NCBI GenBank assembly: GCA_026168455.1
Contig: JANSJX010000008.1
Location: 1,054,001-1,118,000, forward strand
Direction of reading: 5' to 3'
DNA length: 64,000 nucleotides
Origin: Theocolax elegans
Lineage: Eukaryota > Arthropoda > Insecta > Hymenoptera > Cerocephalidae
A program made the translations under genes and the position numbers. This document shows positions 55,228-64,000 of the stretch, piece after piece (the stretch's first letter is position 1; every line of letters starts with the position of its first letter). The notes beneath the pieces are model-generated. The model had not been told where the DNA came from and ran no database searches. It saw only the letters and a list, made by a program, of their open reading frames with translations.

Positions 55228-56200
55228 TTTTCAAATAGCGGACACTTGATATGTGGTCCGCAGTAAATAATTGATTTGTACAGTTCCACATAATGTTCAG
55301 AGTTCTTTATTTAATAAACGTTGATATATACAGGTGCGATATAATAGATTATTCTATGAATGTAATAGTAATTATTATTTTAATATACACCTATATATGG
55401 CAGTATTTTCGAGTGACTTTAATGTTGATAAATTTTAAGGTAAAAACGGAATAAGTATTCAAGTTTAATGGATTGGAAATTTCAGTGGCTATATATTTCC
55501 TCAGTTCCTAAGATGCAATGGATTGCAAAGAAAAACTTTTCCAAGATATAATGCAGCTGCTTCTTAAGGAGATACTCTACACTATTTCTCTCTATCCTTT
55601 TCTGCGTCGAATAAGGTGATACAAAACCAAAATATCCTTGTGTATCCTTGTTATTAATATTTATAAATTATATTCCACTTTTACTTTTTTAATATAATAA
55701 AGACATTTAAATCTTTCTTATTGAAGCAAATAAACTATTAAACGCCTATATTCTTGATTTATTTAACAAAAAGTAATATACCATTGTAACTTAATAATAA
55801 CTTGATTTCTCTTTCGTTTGACTATATCGTCTTTTAATTCGTTTAATATTTTTTTATATTCATAAATAAAACCTCAATGCGATCTAAAATATAAATGCAC
55901 CACGTACACTATCCATTTATTATTCGATTTAAAATATTTAATAATAATAGTAATAGTAATAATACCCTGGGTACTCAAAATTTTCCTTCGAACTTAAAAA
56001 AAGTTGCAATTTTTACTCGCTGTTACCATTATTATTGTATCCCTAATGTAACGTTTAAAATAAGTAAAAACGAACAATTATTTCAGTCTACCCGAGTATA
56101 CTTTGATAAATTCCATCCACTGTACATACCAGTGCATTATCAAACTTTTAATTATATACTAACTTTACCGCACTTGTGGGTAATTTCTTTCTTTTTTTTT
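55228..56200. repeat. Duplication D, copy 2
   Basis: The first 430 bases or so look identical to copy 1. The second half (about 55660-56150) carries frequent 1-nt indels and substitutions, and an extra GTGCATTATC-like insert near 56132. The ORF at 55895-56212 is not supported as a gene. Confidence 0.95.
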
Positions 56201-56497
56201 AATACCCAGTAAAACGTGCGAGCAGCTTTAAAACCTCAAGAAAATTTACAGGTTCTCGAGATCTATCTGTATATATATATATATACATGCATATATACAA
56301 CTACCGTACCAGAAAGTGATTCGAACTGGAGGTTGAAAGACGTTCTTTGCTTCCGTACGCACGTACCTCGTAAAAATAAAGAAGTACCTTTGTATATATA
56401 TATGTATATATAACATTTATATACATCTATACCTACACTCGATTTGATGTTGAAGCTCTTTGCAATATACACACGTTCACACATACATTCGCGTTTA

Positions 56498-56498
<1 letters not shown>

Positions 56499-56535
<37 letters not shown>

Positions 56536-56574
56536 TGTGTATGTGTCTGTGTATGTGTCTGTGACTGTGTGTGG
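56499..56574. repeat. (GT)n microsatellite with TGTCTGTGTA variants
   Basis: About 17 GT units followed by degenerate TGTGTCTGTGTATG repeats. The ORF that starts with a poly-Cys-Val run here is an artefact of this tract. Confidence 0.95.
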
Positions 56575-58611
56575 GTAACCAAGAGAAAATCGTCGGAGGC
56601 ATTATGCGCACAAGCAGCTCTTGTATATGTGTGTAAAAAAATATATATATATACATATACCTATATATATATATTTTTTTTTTCTCCTCGTTCAGGCATT
56701 ACCTACAAAAGCGTCTCAAGCAGATATAAAAGCGAGCAGGCATGTACATATTTATTATGTATATAAATTCCTCTGTTACACATATCGCATTACAAAAAAA
56801 ATATATATATGTCTTAGATATAGCAGTTCGTATTGTTCTTTGTTTTTTGTTTGCTTGGTTGTTTTTTTTTTCAAAGTTCAAATATAAAAATATTAAGCAA
56901 TGCTGGTAGCACACCCACACACCTATGTACATTAAGTATATTATGCGTAGGATGGAGCTGTACATATGATTTAAAAATTGTAAATATATTGTAATATACA
57001 TATGTATATAAATATATATATGTTTATATATGTATATAAATATATATATATATATATAGGTAGTATATTATGATAATTCTGAAGCACGCGCATATGACAT
57101 GACACGAGAAGAGAGAGAACGTGGGGCAGCTGCGGTTAGAAGCGCACTGCACACACTGACAATGATATCGACATTCGTTTTCGTTTTGATCCTCAATTGA
57201 TTAACCCTCGAAGTTTAACATTCTTCTGTCTCTATATATATATAATAATACACACCGATTGTTCCGACCAAATACCAATTATATGGACGTCTGATTGCCT
57301 TTCGGTGGCTTCATTTATTTTCCCTTTTTTTGCTTTGCCACTTTTCGGTTAATTTCGTTTTTTCTTTTTTTTGGCGAGTTTGTTTCGATTTCTTTGTTTC
57401 CTTTCTTCAATCGTCGGGAGCGTTGAAAAGTAGGTAAGGATTCGGTTCAAGACGGTAGGCAGTCACGTTTACTCCGAGGAGTTGTAATAAAAAAAAAAAA
57501 TTTAATCCATTAACTGATTAAACTTACTTGCGCGTATTTTTTTTTTAATTTTATATATACCTCTTTTGATACCATGATTTTTATTACTTTATTTAATTAA
57601 ATTTCTTGTATACTCGCCGGTGACGTATAGCGTTCATTTTTATTTACATTGGGTCATCGCGCACTGGAGTTAATAATAATAAGTGAATCTATCGAAAAAC
57701 TCTATTGTATTCATTGTTGGAATAAATAATTAGGATATTTTCATTTCATTTTATTAATTAATGCACAACGTTAGATGTTTGATTTACTGATTAAACAGAA
57801 ATTTTTATTTTAACGCGATAATAATTAATATTCATGTATATGCGTTAATTAATTAAAGTGAATATACGTTTAATATAACCATTCGAATAACTATTAAATT
57901 ATTAAGAAATAATCGTCGAGTTTTATTCACAAAATTAATAATACTTCCTCCATAAAAATTACAATAATATCCTACGAAAATCTTGCAGCGGATAATATAT
58001 ACTTATATATATAATATAACAGGACCACTCAAGAATGTTGTAGAACTCAAGTTAACTAAATTCCTTATGCGTATAAATCTTTCACAATATTACATACGCC
58101 AGTGGAGGTATACGGACGTAAAAGTATATATATATATGTATAAATGTCGTAAGCTAGGTAGAATAATAAATTCAGAGGTATAGGAATTTTCGAAAAAGGA
58201 AATCGCGACTGCCTGCGCATCTTACTTCTAAAGCGGCATTAAAACGGAATGTGAATATACATCTATAGGGTTAGCAAAACAGAGAAGTCTTGGCTTTTTT
58301 TTTGCTTTGTTTGTTTTTTTAATAAAAAATATAAGACACAACATATGCGTAAACGCGCGAGTCACGTTCCAGGTGACAGTGTCGACTTGATTTGGTTTCC
58401 GCACAGGGCTCAACACCTGGGGTCCAGTCTCGTACATTCAGCCTTAAAATACGAATTTTTATGTATACATATATTTTATTTTATATATATATTATCTTTG
58501 TGAGGTGCGTTACAAAATTGTCGAAGAGAGAGTGAGGGAGAGAGAGAACCAGTCGTTATTGAATTGCCAAAATTTCGTGGAGAGGGTGAAGAGTAAGAAA
58601 AAAAAAATTAA

Positions 58612-58780
58612 TTAATCGGTTAACTGTTTACATTTTGGATTCAAAATATGATTAACCCTAGAAATGAAGTAAATCACACAAAAAATATTCTTAGACATCG
58701 ATTTTTCAGCGTATCAAGAAACTAAAGTGTACCAAGTTTCATTCAACTCTTTTATGACACAAGTACCACTTAACCGGTTA
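58612..58780. mobile_element. MITE of the AACCGGTTAAGTGG family, copy 2
   Basis: Left end TTAATCGGTTAACTGTTTAC, right end AAGTACCACTTAACCGGTTA, internal AAATGAAGTAAATCACAC shared with the element at 2517. It is shorter (about 169 bp) through internal loss and lies just upstream of the LINE insertion. Confidence 0.7.
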
Positions 58781-58841
58781 TACTTTTATGAAAATTAAAA
58801 CGATTTTATACGTAAATGTCGCACGTAAATCAAAGAAAAGT

Positions 58842-58853
58842 TAGTTATCGTAT
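58842..58853 (+). repeat. Target-site duplication, left copy
   Basis: TAGTTATCGTAT, identical to the 12 bases at 63989-64000 that follow the LINE poly(A) tail. Confidence 0.85.
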
Positions 58854-59168
58854 TCGGACTTGGCTAGAGGGCGTGAATGTGTGCGGTCGCGTGCGAATGC
58901 GTTCCCGTGTATTTTGCGTTTTTTTGTGAGATTTGTGATAATATAAATAAGAAAAAGGTGCTTAAGTGTATAAAAAGTGATTTTGAACATTTAGAGATAA
59001 TAAGTTACAAGAATGCGTGTGTGAGTGATTAAATAAAAGGGTATGAAAAAGTAGGTCATCGACGAAGGTTAGGTTGGCGAGCTACGACACGTGCGTACGA
59101 GAAAGTGCATTCGGTCGGCACGTAAGCGAAAATAGGTATCCGCGTAGAAGTTAGATAGGTAGGCAAGA

Positions 59169-60218
59169 TTGTCTGGTAAATCTACAAACAAAGGGGAGGA
59201 AACGAAGAGGGAAACAAGAGGTAAAATCAAACAACCGACGGACCCGAATCAACCGACACTAGACAACAAGGTAAAGAAGATAGCATTCATGGAAAAAGAG
59301 AAGGAGTTTAAAGAAAAGATAGAAGAGGAGGTAAGAAAAATTAGGCAGGAAGCGTTAGCGATCGAAAAAATGAAAGCGGAAATGAAAGAGCGTCAGCTAG
59401 AAATGATAGAAAGGTTAGAAAAAATGGAAAGAAAAGTGAATGAATTAGAAGAGCGCGAAAATGAGCGGGAAGCAGTTTGGCGGGCCGAGATGGAGTATAA
59501 GTTAGGCGGGCGTGCAAGAGAGGGCGCATCTGGCTTGCAGTCGTGGCAAGGATCGGCGCGGAGTTTGGCGAGCGAATCGAGTCGGGCAAGCAACGCGTCA
59601 GCGGGAAGCAACCAGACCGGCGTGAGCGGATTTAGTCGTTTGAGTAGGTTAAGTTTTTCAGATAGGGACGTAATTCAGATGAAAAAAATGCTAGCGGAGA
59701 AAGAAAAAAGAGCAAACCAAAATGTGATAGCGATTAAAGGTTTAGATATAAATCAGAACAGTGAAACGGTAAAAGTAACGGTAGTAAAATTTTTAAAAGA
59801 AAAGCTAAATGTAGATATCGATATCGATCAAAACAGCGTGAGAATTAAAGGAAAAGTCATAGTAATTAAACTAGAGAGCGCGGAGGAGAAAGAGTTGATT
59901 ATGCGCAATAAGAATAAACTAGTAGGGACTAAAATATATATTGAGCATTACAGAAGCTATGAGGAAAGAAAAAGACAGGAAGAAATGACTGCGTGGGTTA
60001 GGGAAAAAAGGGAGAGAGGTATCCAGCTTAAAATAGGTTTCGGTAAAATATTTTATAAAAATACATGGTTTAGGTGGGAGGACATGGAAAAATTAGTACA
60101 TAGAATAGAATTAGACGGGAAGAACCAAAGCGTAGATAGGTTAGAAACTACAAATAGAGAGGGGGAAACGAACAGTAGCGAGGCAAACAAGGGGAATCAA
60201 CAAAAAAATTTTCAATAG
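59169..60218 (+). CDS. LINE ORF1 protein (coiled coil plus RRM-like RNA-binding domain)
   Basis: An open frame of 349 residues that probably encodes the nucleic-acid-binding chaperone that coats the LINE RNA. Residues about 38-110 are a long charged heptad-type coiled coil rich in E and K. Residues about 115-160 are a Ser/Gly/Ala-rich linker. Residues about 183-270 look like a degenerate RRM (NVIAIKGLDI near its start, KIYIEHY near its end). A basic C-terminal domain follows, with YKNTWFRWED. The frame opens at TTG. The first in-frame ATG is at 59289, which gives 309 residues. The TTG context, AAGATTGTCTGG, suggests an original ATG at 59168 split by one extra T (inference). It ends at TAG (60216-60218), whose last G overlaps the ORF2 frame. 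No frameshift is visible in the body. Confidence 0.85.
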   Translation: MSGKSTNKGEETKRETRGKIKQPTDPNQPTLDNKVKKIAFMEKEKEFKEKIEEEVRKIRQEALAIEKMKAEMKERQLEMIERLEKMERKVNELEERENEREAVWRAEMEYKLGGRAREGASGLQSWQGSARSLASESSRASNASAGSNQTGVSGFSRLSRLSFSDRDVIQMKKMLAEKEKRANQNVIAIKGLDINQNSETVKVTVVKFLKEKLNVDIDIDQNSVRIKGKVIVIKLESAEEKELIMRNKNKLVGTKIYIEHYRSYEERKRQEEMTAWVREKRERGIQLKIGFGKIFYKNTWFRWEDMEKLVHRIELDGKNQSVDRLETTNREGETNSSEANKGNQQKNFQ

Positions 60219-63200
60219 TGCAGAAATGGAGTTTAAGGGATAATTCAGGAGAAAATTACGAGGAGGGAAATGTGAGAAAATTCATATTTTGGAATGTAGC
60301 GGGAATATGGAACAAAGAAAGAGATTTTTGGGTTTATATTGAAAAAGCAGATTTTATAAGTTTATCAGAAACATGGGTGGAAGAAAAAAACGCAAATAAT
60401 TTAAAACAAAAATTATCAGATAAGTTTGAATGGTGCGTGGTATCAGCGGTAAAGGAACATAAAAAAGGTAGAGCGAAAGGAGGTTTTATAATAGGGGTTA
60501 AAAAAGATTTAGTGTTTGATAAAAATAAAATAGGAATCATGTGTGAAAGGGGACTTATAAAATCGGTAATAAAAGAAAGGGGGAAGGAAATAACAGTATG
60601 GTCAGTTATAATACAGGTAATAGTGAAAGGATCTGGGAAAAACTGGACGAGGAAGATTATATAGATGAGGGGGAAATAATTATTGGAGGTGACTTTAATA
60701 TACGGATAGGAGAGGAGGGAATAAATTATAATCTGGGTCAAGAATTAGGGGTAAATAAAAGAGTTAGTAAAGACAAAACTATTAGTAATGGGGGTAAAAA
60801 AATGGTAGATTTCATTGAAAATAAAGGATGGGTAATACTAAATGGCAGAACGCAGGGGGATATGGAGGGAGAATTTACGTTTATAGGAAACAGAGGTAGC
60901 TCGGTAATAGATTATATTATAGTAAATGAAAAAATGTGGGATCGGATAGTTAAGTACATGATAGAGGAGAGGGTGGACTCGGACCATGTCCCTGTATGCG
61001 CAATGGTGGCAATGGATAAAAGAAACAGAAATAATAAAGAAGAAAGAGGAAAAAGGAAAAAAGCAAGAAGGACCAAAAAAAAAGGAAATAATAACATGGA
61101 GCGAAGAAGACATAGCAGAATTTAAAGAAATAACCGCAAATGTAGATGGAGAGTTTAAGGATGGTGATACGGCTCAAATATCTTGGGAAGAAATAAAAAA
61201 GATAGTTTGGAATTCGGTTAAAAAAAAAGAAATCAAAATAAAAAAATGGAAAATAGGTATGAAGAGATGGTGGGACAGAAGCTGTGCCAGAAAAAAGAGA
61301 GAGGTAAACAGAGCGTTAATACAGTGGAAAAAGTGGTCGGAATGATAAAGAAGTCTATATAAAGAAAAGAAAAGAGTGGAGAAAGCACTGCCTGGAAAAA
61401 GAAAAACAATTTAAAAGAATGGAGGATGCAGAGTTAAGAGGCATAAAAAGAGGAAAACGACGTATGGAAGTTTTTGAATAGATATCAGGAAAAGAAAAGA
61501 AATAATAGATAATAACTTAAAAGAAGAAGACTGGATCAATCATTTTAAAACATTACTACAAGGAACCGAAGAAAAACAAGTAGGAGAGAAAGGAAAAAAG
61601 TAGAAGGACTAACGGAGGAAGAAAAAATGACTGGTATAGAAATAAAAAGAGCATGGAGGATATTAAAAAAGAAAAAAGCTGCGGGCATCGATGAAATCCC
61701 AAATGAAGTATGGTTGCATGGAGGAGAGGATCTAATTACAAGAATGATATGCGTGCTAGGAAAAATTTGGGATGGAGATGACATGCCAGAAGAATGGAAA
61801 ACAGCAGTTATTGTACCACTGTATAAAAAAGGGGATCATAATATAGCGAAAATTACAGAGGAATTTCACTATTAACAACGGCATATAAACTTTATACAGA
61901 GGTGATAAGAGGTAGGCTAGAAAAAGAGATTAAGGATAAGAACCTGCTACCAGAAGGACAAGCAGGTTTTAGGAAAGAAAGATCTACACTGGACAATATA
62001 TATATTTTAAATCATTTAATACAGAGGTCGAAACTAAGCAAACAAAAAATATATTCAATGTTTATAGATTTAAAGGCAGCATTCGATACAGTGGATAGGA
62101 GTTTACTATGGGAGATCATGGAAAAACAAAATATTAGTAAATACTTGATTGAAAGGTTTAAAAGGAATCTATGAAGAAACCAAAGTTAAAATTAGGATGA
62201 AAGAAGGAACCTCAAAAGAATTCTGATCACCATGGGGCTAAGGCAGGGTGTGTTCTGAGTCCGCTTCTCTTTTGTCTGTACATTGAGGGTTTAGAAAAGG
62301 AATTTAAGGACAGGAATATAGGAGGAATAAGGATAGGGAGCAATAGAATTTGGTCGTTAGCATACGCGGATGACATTGTCTTATTAGCTGAGAACCGAGA
62401 GGCACTTCTTGATATGTGTGATACGTTAAAAAAGTTTCTAAAAATAGAAAGCTTATTCTAAGCACAGAAAAAACAAAGATTCTAGTATTTAACAAGGTAG
62501 GAACTCCAAAAAAGATAAATGGTTATGGGAGAATAAGGAAATAGAAGAAGTGAGGCAATTTAAATATTTAGGTTTTACATTTAATAAAGAGGGTAACTAT
62601 AAGGACCACATTAATGAATTAAGAAAAAAAGGAATAACGGCAGCAAAAAAAACTTGGGGACTGGGTGAAAAATACTGTAATGGGGATTTTAAAAGAAGAA
62701 TAAAATTATTTCAATATCTAGTAAGAAGTGTAATGGAATATGGGGTCGAAATATGGGATGGCAAGAAAAAAAGAGCTGGAAAAAATAAAAACCGATTATA
62801 TTAGGTGGACTTTAAAACTAGACGTATGGACACCAAAATATATAATTACAAAGAAACGGTGACAAATAAATTAGCGTTACACTGGGGGTCAAGAGCTGTT
62901 AGATTTGAACAAAAATAGGGAAACTAAGTAATGACAGATTAATAAAAATGTGCTGGATAGAGGGACAAGAGGAAAATGTGGAAACATTATATAACATGGA
63001 AAGGAAAAAATACTACAATTCATTAGGTTTTAGCTTAGAATATATTAGGGACAAAATCGAACAAAATATAGAGATTGAGGTAGAAACGTATGGGAGGAGC
63101 TTAGATATTGAAAAACAGAGGATAAATGAAAAAATTACTAATTCTAAATACAATGTTAGATATAAGGAAATAGTCTGTGATAATTTACCATTGTACCTGA

Positions 63201-63543
63201 AAAAAGGGAATAAGCGGAAGAAATAACTCTGTAATCGCGAGACTTAGGTGCGGAAATTTAGAAAATATAAATAAATACTGGTTAGGAGAAAAAGAAAAAT
63301 TATGCGTATTATGCGAGGAAGATGGGGAAATATAGACCATTATATGGGAAGAGTGCGAAAAAAACAGTTCAGTGGACTGAAAACCTTTCAGGAGAAAGAT
63401 ATGAAAGATTAAAAAAGCTGTATGAAGGGAAATGCGATTTAGAAATTGTAAAAGCGTTAGAGAAGATACTCGATGGCGATCAAAGAAAAAAATGTAGAAA
63501 AGTTATTAATGTATGCGAAATAAGAACGGCTGTGTGTAAATAA
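60218..63543 (+). pseudogene. LINE ORF2: AP endonuclease and reverse transcriptase, frameshifted
   Basis: Fragments in all three forward frames line up in order as one ORF2 polyprotein, which nicks the target DNA and copies the LINE RNA. The endonuclease part has FWNVAG and LSETWVEE (60218-60664), then GGDFNIRIG, IDYIIVN and SDHVPV (60598-61020). The reverse transcriptase part has AGIDEIPNEVW, VPLYKKGD (61627-61875), GQAGFRKERSTLDN, FIDLKAAFDTVD (61902-62174), RQGCVLSPLLF near 62245 and the catalytic YADDIVLL near 62356. The C-terminal region (62948-63543) carries a broken zinc-knuckle-like CVLCEEDG...H. I count about eight frame changes, for example one missing base near 60610. No RNase H domain was recognised. 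As written it cannot make a full protein. Either the copy is dead or the sequence has indel errors. Confidence 0.88.
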
Positions 63544-63988
63544 GGTGTAATTTAAACAAACACGGGAACGCTATGATGTAAAAAAAAGGATGAATGCAGG
63601 GTGAAAGAATGTAAAAATGAATGTAATAGTAAAGTAGAATTATAAATTGATGTATAAAGAAGAAAAAAAAGAAAAAAGAAAAAAAGTAATGAGGTTAGAA
63701 AAATATAAAGTAGGAAAGAAAGAAAATACTTGTAATAAAAATAAGAAAATTTAAATATAAAATCAAAATTTTAATATTAATCAGGGGATGTTTTATTGTT
63801 CTGTAGCAAATATATGAAAAGTAAATTATATAATAAAAATGATACAAAATAAGACGAAATGATAATGTAAAATAGGAAAAGAGAAGTGTGAAACGTATGG
63901 AAAAGTATGAGTGTGCGAACATTATGTAATCTAGCCAATGTCCATTTCTGGGCCAATAAGGCCGAAATAAGTTTTAATAAAAAAAAAA
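63544..63988 (+). other. LINE 3' untranslated region and poly(A) tail
   Basis: A-rich on the plus strand. Just before the tail is a short GC-richer stem-like segment, TCTGGGCCAATAAGGCCGAA, whose GGCC halves can pair around AATAA. It may serve as the 3'-end recognition hairpin (inference). A run of A follows. Confidence 0.6.
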
Positions 63989-64000
63989 TAGTTATCGTAT
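63989..64000 (+). repeat. Target-site duplication, right copy
   Basis: TAGTTATCGTAT directly after the poly(A) tail and at the very edge of the window, so the repeat may extend further. Confidence 0.85.

Larger units (their letters stand above)
29055..58853 (-). other. Rdl: Part of the intron upstream of the Rdl loop D/A/E exon
   Basis: No exon was recognised upstream of 29054 on the minus strand. The expected preceding exon (about 68 nt, encoding the end of the first beta-strand region) was looked for by eye and not seen. The intron therefore probably continues past the window end. 29055-32873, 37365-40575, 45217-46740 and 56201-58611 contain only AT-rich sequence, (TA)n, (GA)n and (CT)n tracts and low-complexity ORFs. 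Confidence 0.6.
58854..63988 (+). mobile_element. Full-length-looking APE-type non-LTR retrotransposon (LINE)
   Basis: A 5.1-kb element with a 5' untranslated region (58854-59168), ORF1 (59169-60218), ORF2 with an endonuclease and reverse transcriptase (60218-63543), a 3' untranslated region and a tail of AATAAAAAAAAAA ending at 63988. The 12-mer TAGTTATCGTAT occurs at 58842-58853 and again at 63989-64000, right after the tail, and reads as a target-site duplication. It could be longer, because the window ends there. The element lies on the plus strand, antisense to Rdl and inside its presumed intron, 73 bp from a MITE. The clade is not assigned; the ORF1 layout (coiled coil, RRM-like, C-terminal domain) and apurinic endonuclease place it broadly with L1-, I- or R1-type elements. 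Confidence 0.9.

Noticed and set aside
59341..61177. Minus-strand ORFs opposite the LINE ORFs
   Set aside because: Shadows of the A-rich LINE coding strand, giving Ser/Phe/Leu-rich translations.

Overview
The window looks like AT-rich insect nuclear DNA. It has dense (TA)n, (CT)n and (CA)n microsatellites, spliced exons separated by very long introns, many short inverted-repeat elements and an APE-type non-LTR retrotransposon. I lean towards Hymenoptera, but this is a weak inference from the style of the repeats and the LINE.

Gene content: the only host gene I can support lies on the minus strand. Two exons encode consecutive parts of the extracellular ligand-binding domain of a Cys-loop receptor subunit, which I recognise as the GABA-gated chloride channel Rdl. 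The upstream exon is at 28828-29054 (227 nt; loops D, A and E) and the next is at 6786-6868 (83 nt; the Cys-loop itself). Phases match across the junction, where a split Arg codon reads CG|A, and canonical GT/AG sites are present. The intron between them is about 22 kb. The rest of the window appears to be this intron, part of the preceding intron (over 34.9 kb) and part of the following one (over 6.7 kb). I found no exon for the N-terminal part, the later ligand-binding part or the membrane helices.

Layout: 1-6785 is intron with two small inverted-repeat elements (2517-2774, 5824-5938), a 140-bp tandem duplication (3900-4186) and the tail of a SINE (3420-3487). 6869-28827 is the large intron. 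It carries a nested hairpin element (7270-7870), a 1-kb TIR element (10064-11065), a 261-bp MITE (13253-13513), a tandem array of diverged CA-rich units (13625-14885), a TTAA-flanked MITE (20806-21031), a tRNA-derived SINE (23430-23632), two adjacent foldback elements (26770-27900) and a small MITE (28254-28417). 29055-58853 is intron dominated by four head-to-tail duplications of about 2.2, 2.3, 2.0 and 0.95 kb, plus a palindromic mosaic at 50952-52765. 58854-63988 is an apparently full-length LINE with ORF1, a frameshifted ORF2 (endonuclease and reverse transcriptase), a poly(A) tail and a 12-bp target-site duplication. It sits antisense to Rdl.

What stands out: (i) the receptor exon at 28828 differs from the canonical Rdl sequence at several residues and gains an N-glycosylation sequon, so it may be one of a mutually exclusive exon pair; (ii) the four duplicated blocks may be assembly artefacts, because the copies differ mainly by 1-nt indels; (iii) several long hairpin-forming elements could be sources of double-stranded RNA when the intron is transcribed. 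I saw no clearly novel biological system.
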